A stretch of DNA of 64,000 bases from Flavobacterium sp. (GCA_030153045.1 JASLID010000002.1:3557-67556), one strand, 5' to 3'; positions 26,128 to 34,618 are shown, counted from the stretch's first letter. The notes: generated by a model from the sequence alone, not told the origin. Numbers and translations: made by a program.

Positions 26128-27054
26128 TTATGATAATTCTATATCAAATTGTGTTAAAGCTTTAAATTGCTTTAAACGATTTTGCACTTCTTCTTTTGTT
26201 AAGGCTACCATTCTTTCTGTTCCGAATTTTTCAACACAGAAAGAAGCCAAGTTAGAACCTTGAACAATAGCTGTTTTCATGTTTTCGAAAGAAATATTTT
26301 CGCTTTGCGTAATAAATCCTGAGAAACCTCCAGCAAATGTATCTCCAGCTCCTGTTGGATCAAATACTTCTTCTAATGGCAATGCCGGCGCGAAGAAAAC
26401 TTGTTTGTCATGGAATAATAATGCTCCATGTTCTCCTTTTTTAATTACTACGTATTTAGGCCCCATAGTCTGGATTTTCGCAGCAGCTTTTACTAACGAA
26501 TATTCTCCTGATAACTGACGTGCTTCTTCATCATTGATGGTAATCACATCGACACGTTTCATTACTTCTTTTAATTCTGGTAAAGCACAATCCATCCAAA
26601 AATTCATAGTATCTAAAACTACTAATTTTGGAGTTTCAGTCAATTGATCTAAAACACTACTTTGTACTAATGGGTGTAAGTTTCCTAACATAACCACATC
26701 CGTGTTTTTGAAATTTTCTGGCACAACTGGTTTAAAATCAGCCAAAACATTTAATTCTGTAATTAAAGTATCGCGAGAATTTAAATCATTATGGTATTTT
26801 CCGCTCCAAAAGAAAGTTTTTCCTCCTTTTACTACTTCAAGACCTGTAACGTCTATATTTCTTGATTTTAATAAATCGATGTGTTCTTGAGGAAAATCAT
26901 CTCCTACTACCGAAACAATAGCCGATTGTAAGTTAAAATGAGATGCCGAAAGCCCTATAAAAGTAGCTGCTCCACCTAAAATCTTATCTGTTTTACCAAA
27001 TGGGGTCTCAATTGCATCAAAAGCAACTGTTCCTACAATTAATAATTTGTTCAT
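26128..27054 (-). CDS. PfkB-family sugar/nucleoside kinase
   Basis: A 308-residue ribokinase-like protein. The N-terminal GG motif region (KILGGAATFIGLSASH) and the C-terminal ATP/catalytic signature DPTGAGDTFAGGFSG, with the catalytic Asp in GAGD, are both clear. Substrate is not obvious; the position between purN/rnhA and purF suggests a nucleoside or ribose-related substrate (adenosine, ribose), but that is inference from context. It lies 35 bp downstream of the START-like gene and a terminator follows its stop. Confidence 0.88.
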   Translation of the reverse strand: MNKLLIVGTVAFDAIETPFGKTDKILGGAATFIGLSASHFNLQSAIVSVVGDDFPQEHIDLLKSRNIDVTGLEVVKGGKTFFWSGKYHNDLNSRDTLITELNVLADFKPVVPENFKNTDVVMLGNLHPLVQSSVLDQLTETPKLVVLDTMNFWMDCALPELKEVMKRVDVITINDEEARQLSGEYSLVKAAAKIQTMGPKYVVIKKGEHGALLFHDKQVFFAPALPLEEVFDPTGAGDTFAGGFSGFITQSENISFENMKTAIVQGSNLASFCVEKFGTERMVALTKEEVQNRLKQFKALTQFDIELS

Positions 27055-27089
27055 AATCTACTTTGAAAAATTAAGGTGCAAATGTACGA

Positions 27090-27716
27090 TTAGTTTTTGG
27101 AAATACTAACTCCTTTTTTGGGATTTTCTAACTGATTTCGCATCGCCACAAATGTTTCGTATGGCGCCTTAACCAGGAGAGAGTTTATAATGAAAGAAGG
27201 CACGTTTGACTCTGGATCACCCAACAATTGTTGCATAACTTGAGTTTGTTTGTCATTTATTTTTTTGAGAACCCAAGTACCTTTGAAGTTTTTAACTCTT
27301 ATGAAATTTGGATTTTCTTTAATTAATTTATTTTCTGGTGTAAGTGTGATGACACATTCATTTTTTTTCTTTTGAAGCACCACCCTCGATATATGATCTC
27401 GGTCTTTGATGGGCCAGTCAAAATCATTCTGCATGTAAAAAATCCAACTACTATCCGATGTTTTTTTAATTAAAACAGCTGTCTTGACTTTATAATTCCA
27501 ATTTTTGAGGTTTTTAACGTCTAGAATCTTGTTGATCACCGAATCCATAGGTGACTTCACATTCATTATAGCCTTATATTCTTTTATATTAGTGGTGTCT
27601 ACTTTTCTGACATACACCTTAATCTCATTTTTATTCAAAGCCAGTTCCCATGGCTTTTGCTGAATTGCAAAACCAAAAAAAACAAAACTTAAAACAAGTA
27701 AAACCAATTTATACAT
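27090..27716 (-). CDS. Exported START/SRPBCC-fold lipid-binding-like protein
   Basis: A 208-residue protein starting at 27716 (MYKLVLLVLSFVFFGFAIQ, a signal peptide). A longer reading frame to 27773 would overlap rnhA and was not used. The rest resembles the START domain family: a hydrophobic-pocket fold with NWNYKVKTAVLIKKT, SWIFYMQNDFDWPIKDRDH and a C-terminal amphipathic helix. These periplasmic START-like proteins are common in Bacteroidetes, with unknown ligands. It lies between rnhA (19 bp upstream) and the PfkB kinase gene. Confidence 0.8.
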   Translation of the reverse strand: MYKLVLLVLSFVFFGFAIQQKPWELALNKNEIKVYVRKVDTTNIKEYKAIMNVKSPMDSVINKILDVKNLKNWNYKVKTAVLIKKTSDSSWIFYMQNDFDWPIKDRDHISRVVLQKKKNECVITLTPENKLIKENPNFIRVKNFKGTWVLKKINDKQTQVMQQLLGDPESNVPSFIINSLLVKAPYETFVAMRNQLENPKKGVSISKN

Positions 27717-27735
27717 TTTGGTAAATGTATAAAAA

Positions 27736-28221
27736 CTAAAGCAACTGATTCGCTTCATCTTCATAAAACGCATCGATAGAAAGTTTATTTTGCTGTGAAG
27801 CCATCACCGCCAAAGCATCGCAACGCTCATTTTGAGGGTGATTATTGTGGCCTTTTATCCATTTAAAATCTACTTGATGTTTGCGGTATATTTTTAAGAA
27901 TCTTGCCCATAAATCAGGATTTTTCTTTCCTGTGAAATTTTTCTTTTCCCAGCCAAAAACCCACTTCTTTTCAACAGAATCGACCACATACTTAGAATCT
28001 GAAACAATCAAGACCTTTGTATTTGGATTTTTTAGTTTCTCTAACCCGACAATGACTGCAAGCAATTCCATTCTATTATTTGTAGTGTGTCTGAATCCTT
28101 CGTAAAATTCCTTTTTATAAGGAGTCCCAACTAATTCCATAACCACACCGTAACCTCCGGGACCTGGATTTCCTTTGGCAGCGCCATCTGTATAAATGTG
28201 AACTTCGTGGGTAGGATTCAA
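27736..28221 (-). CDS. rnhA: Ribonuclease HI
   Basis: A 161-residue RNase HI degrading the RNA of RNA-DNA hybrids. The four catalytic acidic residues are visible in IYTDGAAKGNPGPGGYG (Asp), NRMELLAVIVGLE (Glu), VLIVSDSKYVVDS (Asp) and NERCDALA (Asp). The basic handle region (KKWVFGWEKKNFTGKKNPDLW) is present. It starts 2 bp after purN ends on the same strand, consistent with one transcript. Confidence 0.95.
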   Translation of the reverse strand: MNPTHEVHIYTDGAAKGNPGPGGYGVVMELVGTPYKKEFYEGFRHTTNNRMELLAVIVGLEKLKNPNTKVLIVSDSKYVVDSVEKKWVFGWEKKNFTGKKNPDLWARFLKIYRKHQVDFKWIKGHNNHPQNERCDALAVMASQQNKLSIDAFYEDEANQLL

Positions 28222-28223
28222 AA

Positions 28224-28793
28224 TTATAGATTATTAGTGATTAGTTTCTCTATTGTTAGAGGGAAGTATTTGTGCTCTAATTCATGAACTTTAGCCGCAA
28301 TTTCTTCTGGAGTTTTACAATCTTCGATATTTACTGATTGCTGAAAAATAATACCGCCTTCATCATAATGTTCATTCACATAATGAATCGAAATTCCGGT
28401 TTCTGTGTCGTTATTTTCCAAAATTGCTCTGTGTACATTCATACCGTACATCCCTTTTCCACCATATTTTGGCAATAAAGCAGGGTGAATATTTATTATT
28501 TTATTTGGATACTCGGCAATAATATCGTCAGGAAACTTTAAAAGAAATCCCGCCAACACAATTAAATCAGGTTTTATTTGATTTACTTTCTCAAGAACTA
28601 TTCCTTCCGTTAAATCATTTTTAGAAAACACAATCGCTTCTACATCATGATTTTTAGCTTTGTCTAAAACTTTGGCATGCAGATTGTTAGTGAGTACAGC
28701 AACTACATTTCCTTGATTACTGTTTTTAAAATGTAATATAATTTTTTCGGCATTAGACCCCGATCCAGAAGCAAATATTACAATCTTTTTCAT
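28224..28793 (-). CDS. purN: Phosphoribosylglycinamide formyltransferase
   Basis: Third step of purine synthesis (GAR to FGAR with 10-formyl-THF), 189 residues. Motifs include FASGSGSNAEKI at the N-terminus (phosphate binding), INIHPALLPKYGGKGMYG with the catalytic Asn-His pair, and HYVNEHYDEGGIIFQQ. It is the first gene of the minus-strand run purN-rnhA-START-pfkB-purF, and is divergent from acpP across 222 bp. Confidence 0.95.
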   Translation of the reverse strand: MKKIVIFASGSGSNAEKIILHFKNSNQGNVVAVLTNNLHAKVLDKAKNHDVEAIVFSKNDLTEGIVLEKVNQIKPDLIVLAGFLLKFPDDIIAEYPNKIINIHPALLPKYGGKGMYGMNVHRAILENNDTETGISIHYVNEHYDEGGIIFQQSVNIEDCKTPEEIAAKVHELEHKYFPLTIEKLITNNL

Positions 28794-28955
28794 TTATTTA
28801 AGATATAATGTGATTGGCTAAATTCAAACTAACATTTACCAACCTATGTGATTTTTATTACGCAAAAAAAAGAATAATAAATGATAAATAATTAAAATTA
28901 AGTGTCTTTGTGAAATTAATTTTTTAAATTCGTTGCTATATTTATTAACTAAAAT

Positions 28956-28985
28956 GTTGTTTTAAAATAAAGTTTTTTATTTTTG
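28956..28985 (+). promoter_or_regulatory. Promoter of acpP
   Basis: GTTG (28956-28959), an 18-bp spacer and TATTTTTG (28978-28985) match the Bacteroidetes promoter form. It lies 30 bp before the acpP start codon. Confidence 0.65.
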
Positions 28986-29015
28986 CCAACTAATTAAAAT
29001 TTAAAATTAAAGATT

Positions 29016-29252
29016 ATGTCAGACATTGCATCAAGAGTAAAAGCGATTATCGTAGACAAATTAGGTGTTGACGAAAACGAAGTTGTAACAGAAGCAAGCT
29101 TCACTAACGATTTAGGTGCTGATTCATTAGACACTGTTGAGCTAATTATGGAGTTCGAAAAAGAATTTGATATTCAAATTCCAGACGACCAAGCTGAAAA
29201 CATTGCTACTGTAGGTCAAGCTATTTCTTACATCGAAGAAGCTAAAAAATAA
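29016..29252 (+). CDS. acpP: Acyl carrier protein
   Basis: A 78-residue carrier for growing acyl chains in fatty acid synthesis. The phosphopantetheine attachment site is Ser37 in DLGADSLDTVELIME. The protein is strongly acidic, as expected. It is followed by its own terminator and then by fabF, the usual acpP-fabF pairing, with rnc after it as in many bacteria. Confidence 0.97.
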   Translation: MSDIASRVKAIIVDKLGVDENEVVTEASFTNDLGADSLDTVELIMEFEKEFDIQIPDDQAENIATVGQAISYIEEAKK

Positions 29253-29260
29253 CACACTCA

Positions 29261-29295
29261 AACATCTGTAAGTGCAAGCTTACAGATGTTTTTTA
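29261..29295 (+). terminator. Intrinsic terminator of acpP
   Basis: AACATCTGTAAG / CTTACAGATGTT perfect 12-bp stem, six-base loop, then TTTT-A-TTTTT. It separates acpP from fabF, which would give the carrier protein a much higher transcript level. Confidence 0.88.
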
Positions 29296-29324
29296 TTTTT
29301 TAATGTCTTTTTCAGAATCTTTTG

Positions 29325-29424
29325 TAGATTTGTAAAAACATTGATTGTATTACAATCATAAAAATATTTATGTAATACCCCATTGTTTCTTTTAGTAATT
29401 ATTAAAAGCACTTTGGGTTTTTTT
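29325..29424 (+). promoter_or_regulatory. fabF leader: -7 box, palindrome and terminator-like hairpin
   Basis: Between acpP and fabF there is a -7-type box TAGATTTG (29325-29332), a short palindrome GATTGTATTACAATC (29343-29357), and a hairpin at 29379-29417 (CCCA/TGGG outer stem, CTTTTA/TAAAAG inner stem) followed by seven T (29418-29424). The hairpin ends 23 bp before the fabF ATG and could act as an attenuator or as the end of a short RNA. The -33 box is weak. Confidence 0.5.
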
Positions 29425-29447
29425 ATATTAAACAAAACCACACAACT

Positions 29448-30698
29448 ATGCAATTAAAGCGAGTAGTAGTAACAGGATTAGGAGCATTAACACCCATTGG
29501 AAATAACATTCAAGAATATTGGGACGCTTTAGTTAACGGAAAAAGCGGTGCTGCCCCTATTACTTATTATGATACCGAAAAACACAAAACCAAATTTGCT
29601 TGCGAAGTAAAAAACTTCAATATCGAAGAATTTATCGATCGTAAAGAAGCCAGAAGAATGGACAAATTTGCCCAATACGCTGTTGCTGCAAGCGAAGAAG
29701 CCATAAAAGACGCCGGAATTACAGACACTAATGTTAACAAACAACGTGTTGGAGTAATTTGGGGTGCTGGAATTGGCGGTTTAGAAACTTTCCAAGAAGA
29801 AGTTTTAAGCTATGCTAAAGGAGATGGAACACCACGTTTCAACCCTTTCTTTATCCCAAAAATGATTGCCGATATTGCTCCAGCTCATATTTCGATGAGA
29901 AATGGATTTATGGGTCCAAACTATACTACTGTTTCAGCTTGCGCCTCTTCGGCGAATGCCTTAATTGATGCCTTCAATTATATCCGTTTGGGTATGTGCG
30001 ATGTCATTATTTCTGGAGGTTCAGAAGCTGCCGTAACCATAGCCGGAATGGGAGGATTTAACTCTATGCAAGCTTTATCAACAAGAAACGAAAGCCCGGA
30101 AACTGCTTCAAGACCATTTGACGCAACTCGTGATGGATTCGTGCTTGGCGAAGGTGCAGGAGCATTAGTACTTGAAGAATACGAACACGCTAAAGCACGT
30201 GGTGCAAAAATTTACTGTGAAGTTGGCGGAGGCGGAATGTCTTCTGACGCTTACCACTTAACTGCTCCACATCCGGAAGGAATTGGCGTTATTGCAGTAA
30301 TGGAAAACACGTTACGTGATGCTGGAATGAATCCTGAAGATGTTGATCACATTAACACACACGGAACATCAACACCTCTTGGGGATGTTGCTGAACTGAA
30401 AGCGATTAGCCATGTATTTGGCAACCACGCTAAAAACATCAACATCAACTCTACAAAATCAATGACAGGTCACTTGTTAGGAGCTGCTGGCGCCATTGAA
30501 GCTATCGCTTCGATACTTGCTATGGAGCACGGAATAGTACCTCCAACAATCAACCACGAAGTTGTAGATGAAAACATCAATCCTGAATTGAACTTAACGC
30601 TTAATAAAGCTCAAAAAAGAGACATTAAAGTAGCTATGAGTAACACTTTTGGATTTGGTGGACACAATGCTTGTGTTTTATTCAAAAAAATCAATTAA
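29448..30698 (+). CDS. fabF: Beta-ketoacyl-ACP synthase II
   Basis: Condensing enzyme elongating acyl-ACP with malonyl-ACP, 416 residues. The Cys-His-His triad is intact: Cys165 in VSACASSANAL, His in NTHGTSTPLGD and His in SMTGHLLGAAGA. The start ATG follows a 150-nt leader with a terminator-like hairpin. rnc begins 9 bp after the stop, with an intrinsic terminator located inside the first rnc codons. Confidence 0.96.
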   Translation: MQLKRVVVTGLGALTPIGNNIQEYWDALVNGKSGAAPITYYDTEKHKTKFACEVKNFNIEEFIDRKEARRMDKFAQYAVAASEEAIKDAGITDTNVNKQRVGVIWGAGIGGLETFQEEVLSYAKGDGTPRFNPFFIPKMIADIAPAHISMRNGFMGPNYTTVSACASSANALIDAFNYIRLGMCDVIISGGSEAAVTIAGMGGFNSMQALSTRNESPETASRPFDATRDGFVLGEGAGALVLEEYEHAKARGAKIYCEVGGGGMSSDAYHLTAPHPEGIGVIAVMENTLRDAGMNPEDVDHINTHGTSTPLGDVAELKAISHVFGNHAKNININSTKSMTGHLLGAAGAIEAIASILAMEHGIVPPTINHEVVDENINPELNLTLNKAQKRDIKVAMSNTFGFGGHNACVLFKKIN

Positions 30699-30706
30699 TT
30701 CACTCT

Positions 30707-31447
30707 ATGAGGATTATTAAAAAAATATTTTCAAAATCCCGTTCTCTTGAAGACGGGATTTTTTTTGATAAAATCCAAGAATTACTCGGCTTTAAGCCCA
30801 AAAACCTTATTCATTACCGAAAAGCTTTCACACATCGTTCCATGAATAAAATGGATGAGAAAGGAAATCCAATAAGCTACGAACGTCTGGAATTTCTAGG
30901 CGATGCTATGTTAGGATCGGTTATTGCAGCGCACTTATTCAACAAAGTCCCTACTGGCGACGAAGGCTATTTGACCAAAATGCGTTCTAAAATTGTGAGC
31001 AGAGAACATTTAAACGAACTAGGAAAAGACTTTAAATTAATTCAATTTGTAGAAAGCAAAGTCTCCGTAAATCATTTCGGAGAAAACATACACGGTAATT
31101 TATTCGAAGCCTTTATTGGCGCCATCTATTTAGATCTTGGATTTACATATTGTGAAAAATTTATTCATAAAAAAATCATCAAACCGTACGTAGACATTGA
31201 CCGTTTGGAAGGTAAAGTCATTAGTTATAAAAGTTTGTTGATTGAATGGTGTCAGAAAGAAAAGAAAGTATTCAATTACGAAATTTACGACGATAATGGA
31301 ACCGGTAATTTGAAACATTTTGGTGTTCGCTTATCAATCGATGACAAAGTTGTGGCTAAAGCCAGAGCTACCTCAAAAAAGAAAGCCGAAGAAATTGCTT
31401 CAAAAAGAGCTTATTTTGTATTTCAGTCACAGATAGATTCAAAATAA
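30707..31447 (+). CDS. rnc: Ribonuclease III
   Basis: Double-strand-specific RNase for rRNA and mRNA processing, 246 residues. The start at 30707 (MRIIKKIFSKSRSLEDG) is preferred; an upstream in-frame ATG at 30671 would overlap fabF. The signature ERLEFLGDAMLGSV and the second acidic site NLFEAFIGAIYLD are present, followed by a double-stranded-RNA-binding domain ending KARATSKKKAEEIASKRAY. A fabF terminator lies within its first 20 codons, and a decayed copy of its 3' end occurs about 1.15 kb downstream. Confidence 0.94.
   Translation: MRIIKKIFSKSRSLEDGIFFDKIQELLGFKPKNLIHYRKAFTHRSMNKMDEKGNPISYERLEFLGDAMLGSVIAAHLFNKVPTGDEGYLTKMRSKIVSREHLNELGKDFKLIQFVESKVSVNHFGENIHGNLFEAFIGAIYLDLGFTYCEKFIHKKIIKPYVDIDRLEGKVISYKSLLIEWCQKEKKVFNYEIYDDNGTGNLKHFGVRLSIDDKVVAKARATSKKKAEEIASKRAYFVFQSQIDSK
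30732..30765 (+). terminator. Intrinsic terminator inside the 5' end of rnc
   Basis: AAAATCCCG / CGGGATTTT nine-bp stem with a 12-nt loop region and a run of eight T, starting 34 bp after the fabF stop. It overlaps rnc codons 9-20. It probably lowers rnc expression relative to fabF. Confidence 0.72.
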
Positions 31448-31702
31448 CCTTCATCCCAACGCAAATATTTTCCAAAAATAAAAAACTTAATTCTTTTTGG
31501 TGAGCCAATAATTCTATTTGTCAATCCATTAAGAACAACTGAACCAAAACAAAACACTCCATTCGGATTAAAATAATCTATTTATTTATATATCAGAAAG
31601 ATATAAAATATAAGAAAAAGTTTGCAAATTTAATATGTGTGTTAACTAAATTTACATATTTTTGGCCCATATTTTTAACAAACTAAATAAAAATTTTAAA
31701 CC
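31448..31702. other. Intergenic region before the orphan lipoprotein gene
   Basis: This 255-bp AT-rich stretch has no reading frame of note. A -7-like box TATTTTTG occurs about 35 bp before the lipoprotein start, but a convincing -33 partner is missing. The first 40 bp (ending around CCCAACGCAAATATTTT) recur in decayed form near 32600. Confidence 0.5.
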
Positions 31703-32236
31703 ATGGAAATGAAAAAATCATTACAAACAACCTTAAAATCATCTTTCGCAGCAATCCTTTTATCTGCATCTATCGTTTCTTGTGACAACGACGAATCAAA
31801 AATTAACACCGTTGAAAACACACCTGTTAACAACAGTTTCACAACAGCTAACAACAGTCTTTTAAATAGGATTAGAATAAAATTCATGATTTCTATTGGT
31901 GCAAATTTAGAAAGACCAAGTTTAGGTTGTGATAGTGGATTTGGTATTTGTGAAATCAGAATAGGTTTAGCGAGCATTGGATTTGATAAAGTTAATTTTG
32001 GAGTTTCAGATGACAATCACATCCACCTTGTAATGGAAAGAGAAAGTGTTGAAGAGGAATTCATCACAATTTCTGAAGGAGATGAGTCTATTACACTTGA
32101 TCAAGATGTCGTTACTTTTTTCAAAAAAGAAGGATTTGATATCGCTAACATAAAACTTGTTAGAGGACAATATGCAGTTAAAGAAGAAGTAGGGACAGGA
32201 AAATACACTGTAGCAATCCCTTTTGAAAAGATCTAA
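31703..32236 (+). CDS. Orphan lipoprotein of unknown function
   Basis: Family not recognised. It encodes 177 residues: a signal with lipobox (SSFAAILLSASIVSC, Cys at about residue 27), an acidic Asn-rich tether (DNDESKINTVENTPVNN), then a compact 130-residue domain ending in GTGKYTVAIPFEKI. The domain has a Cys pair in LGCDSGFGICEIRIG that could form a disulfide. It has its own terminator. It sits between intact rnc and a decayed copy of the rnc 3' end, so it looks like an accessory gene inserted or duplicated at this locus. Confidence 0.75.
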   Translation: MEMKKSLQTTLKSSFAAILLSASIVSCDNDESKINTVENTPVNNSFTTANNSLLNRIRIKFMISIGANLERPSLGCDSGFGICEIRIGLASIGFDKVNFGVSDDNHIHLVMERESVEEEFITISEGDESITLDQDVVTFFKKEGFDIANIKLVRGQYAVKEEVGTGKYTVAIPFEKI

Positions 32237-32255
32237 TATAGAATCAAAGTAATAC

Positions 32256-32289
32256 AAAAAACTGCAACTTTTAAGGTTGCAGTTTTTTT
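32256..32289 (+). terminator. Intrinsic terminator of the orphan lipoprotein gene
   Basis: AAAACTGCAAC / GTTGCAGTTTT stem with a short loop and seven T, 20 bp after the stop. Confidence 0.88.
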
Positions 32290-32446
32290 ATTTCCAATTA
32301 TAAAAACCCAACCTCTGATTATTAAGACTCCGCAATTTACAGTTTAAATTTCACTAGCTAATCCAGCTAACAAAATACATTCCTCTTATTTCGCCTCAAA
32401 ATACTTCCATTTCTAAAAATGCTCTTTTCACCTATATTCAATCATT

Positions 32447-32612
32447 TCCACTGGCGATTTGAAACATTTAGTTTTTGATTATCAATCGATAGAAAAGTAG
32501 TAGCTAGAGCCATGGTAACTTCAAAAAAGAAAGCCGAGTAAATTACTTCAAAAAGAGCTCATTTTGTATTTCAGTCTCAATAAATTCTAAATAATTTTAT
32601 TCCCAACGCAAT
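32447..32612 (+). pseudogene. Decayed fragment of the rnc 3' end
   Basis: The sequence aligns with the last part of rnc (31285-31455) at a fixed offset of about 1148 bp. Conceptual translation reads IDRKVVARAMVTSKKKAE-stop-ITSKRAHFVFQSQ, against IDDKVVAKARATSKKKAEEIASKRAYFVFQSQ in the intact gene. There is one in-frame TAA (32538-32540), and a one-base deletion further upstream. Similarity continues past the stop codon into flanking sequence (CCCAACGCAA). The whole N-terminal catalytic domain is absent, so this is a remnant, not a gene. Confidence 0.8.
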
Positions 32613-32704
32613 CGTTTTCGTTAATAAATTAGCACATTCCTAACACTGCAAAGTAGTTAGTGTGCCTGATAAATAGTATCTTTACATTTTATTTGAAAGA
32701 TTTT

Positions 32705-33184
32705 ATGGCTATTCATAAATTACAATTGGAAGATTTCGATCAGGTAGATTACAATTTAATTGCAATTCACACCGTGCTTGAAGATTACAGATTGGCTTTC
32801 AAGATAAATCAAAAATTGACCATTTTGCTTTCTAAAAATGAAAACGAAATCCCAATAACTGTCAACCAAAAAAAAGCATCGTTTTCTAGATTTACTTTTG
32901 ATGACGAGGAAAAAATGATGGTTTGGGACTTAATTCAAAACAAACAAGAAATAGAATCGCCAGTACAAACTCCGGCCATTAATTTGTTTGAAGACAATAA
33001 TGTAACCACACAAGTCACATTAGTTTCTGAATTAAAAAAAGTAGATTTCTTTTTAAAAATAGAACACGACAATCAAATAAAGGTAAAAGATATTATAAAT
33101 ACAATAAATACGATTGATTCCATTAGTACGGTATATGAAGTAGATGCCAATGAAATTAAATCTAAAAACAACTTAATTTTTTAA
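32705..33184 (+). CDS. IPExxxVDY-family protein
   Basis: A 159-residue protein of a Bacteroidetes-restricted family of unknown function that is named for a conserved motif. I chose the start at 32705 (MAIHKLQLEDFDQVDYNLIAIH), not the longer frame from 32660. The N-terminal LEDYRLAFKINQKL segment is the family hallmark. The gene ends 3 bp before pyk, and the two are almost certainly co-transcribed, as they are in related genomes as far as I recall. No membrane segment or signal is visible. Confidence 0.82.
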   Translation: MAIHKLQLEDFDQVDYNLIAIHTVLEDYRLAFKINQKLTILLSKNENEIPITVNQKKASFSRFTFDDEEKMMVWDLIQNKQEIESPVQTPAINLFEDNNVTTQVTLVSELKKVDFFLKIEHDNQIKVKDIINTINTIDSISTVYEVDANEIKSKNNLIF

Positions 33185-33187
33185 AAA

Positions 33188-34618
33188 ATGCCAACAACAA
33201 AGAAGACCAAAATTGTAGCTACTTTAGGCCCAGCCTGTAGTTCAAAGGAAGTTATAAAAGAAATGATTGAAGCAGGTGTTGATGTTTTCAGAATCAATTT
33301 TTCACATGCTGATTATACTGATGTTAGTGAACGAATTCAAATTATTCGCGAACTTAACGAAGAAAACGGATATACGACAGCCATTTTAGCCGATTTACAA
33401 GGCCCAAAACTTCGTGTTGGTGTTATGAAAGAAGATGTAGTCGTAAGCAAAGGCGATATTATCACTTTTCAAACTGCCGAAGATGTTCCAGGAACAGCTG
33501 ATCGCGTTTATATGACCTATGCTGCATTTCCAAAAGACGTAAGACCAGGAGAAAAAATACTTTTAGACGATGGAAAATTAATTTTTGAAGCCGTTTCTTC
33601 CGATAAAAAAACAGAAGTTGTTTGTAGAGTCCTTCAAGGAGGTCCTTTAAAATCTAAAAAAGGAGTAAACTTACCTAATACTAAAGTTTCATTACCAGCA
33701 TTAACTGAAAAAGACATTAAAGATGCCATTTTCGCTATTGAAAACAAGGTAGATTGGATCGCACTTTCGTTTGTAAGAACGCAAGAAGATTTAAAAGATT
33801 TACGTGATTTGATTACAAAACATTCCGATCATAAAATTCCAATTATTGCTAAAATTGAAAAACCGGAAGCGGTTGAAAATATAGATCGAATTGTCGCTCA
33901 TTGCGATGGATTAATGGTCGCTCGTGGGGATCTTGGAGTGGAAATTCCGGCACACGAAGTACCACTAATTCAGAAGAAATTAATCCACAGAGCCAAACTG
34001 GCTCGTATCCCTGTAATTGTGGCTACACAAATGATGGAAACCATGATTACCAGCCTAACACCTACTCGTGCCGAAGTGAATGACGTAGCCAACTCGGTAA
34101 TGGACGGAGCGGATGCTGTAATGCTTTCGGGAGAGACTTCTGTGGGTAATTATCCGGTTCAGGTCATTGAAAAAATGACTCAAATTATTCAAGCGGTTGA
34201 AGATTCACCGCTAATTACAGTGCCACAAAACCAACCGCAAATTAAAACCAATCGTTACATCACTAAAAACATTTGTTATCACGCGGCGGTAATGGCTAAC
34301 GATATTGAAGCCAAAGCTATCACAACATTGACCAATAGTGGTTATACAGCGTTTCAGGTTTCGGCTTGGCGACCTCATGCTCACATTCTGGTTTTCACCT
34401 CTAACAGACGTATTTTAACCCAATTGAATTTGCTTTGGGGCGTAAATGCCTTTTTTTACGACAAGTTTGTAAGTACTGACGATACCATTGATGATATTAA
34501 TTCTATTTCAAAACTAGAAGGTTTTGTTCAAAAAGGTGACATGTTAGTCAATTTGGCTGCTATGCCCGTTGCCAATAAAGGGATGGTAAATACATTGCGT
34601 ATTTCGGAAATTGAATAA
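33188..34618 (+). CDS. pyk: Pyruvate kinase
   Basis: Last step of glycolysis (PEP plus ADP to pyruvate plus ATP), 476 residues. Motifs: RINFSHADYTD, ADLQGPKLRVG, the metal/substrate segment IIAKIEKPEAVEN with the catalytic Lys, MVARGDLGVEIP, and VATQMMETMITSLTPTRAE. A and B domains are complete and the C-domain is present. It lies 3 bp downstream of the IPExxxVDY gene. Its terminator lies within the 3' coding end of the convergent dinB. Confidence 0.96.
   Translation: MPTTKKTKIVATLGPACSSKEVIKEMIEAGVDVFRINFSHADYTDVSERIQIIRELNEENGYTTAILADLQGPKLRVGVMKEDVVVSKGDIITFQTAEDVPGTADRVYMTYAAFPKDVRPGEKILLDDGKLIFEAVSSDKKTEVVCRVLQGGPLKSKKGVNLPNTKVSLPALTEKDIKDAIFAIENKVDWIALSFVRTQEDLKDLRDLITKHSDHKIPIIAKIEKPEAVENIDRIVAHCDGLMVARGDLGVEIPAHEVPLIQKKLIHRAKLARIPVIVATQMMETMITSLTPTRAEVNDVANSVMDGADAVMLSGETSVGNYPVQVIEKMTQIIQAVEDSPLITVPQNQPQIKTNRYITKNICYHAAVMANDIEAKAITTLTNSGYTAFQVSAWRPHAHILVFTSNRRILTQLNLLWGVNAFFYDKFVSTDDTIDDINSISKLEGFVQKGDMLVNLAAMPVANKGMVNTLRISEIE

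Larger units (their letters stand above)
32237..32704. other. Gene-free interval downstream of the orphan lipoprotein
   Basis: These 468 bp contain the lipoprotein terminator (32256-32289), about 150 bp of featureless AT-rich DNA (32290-32440), the rnc remnant (32447-32612), and a presumed promoter region for the IPExxxVDY-pyk pair (a TATCTTTA -7-like box about 30 bp before the start). No complete gene is present. Confidence 0.7.

Noticed and set aside
31696..32257. Minus-strand frames opposite the orphan lipoprotein
   Set aside because: The plus-strand gene has a signal peptide, lipobox and terminator; the antisense frames have none.
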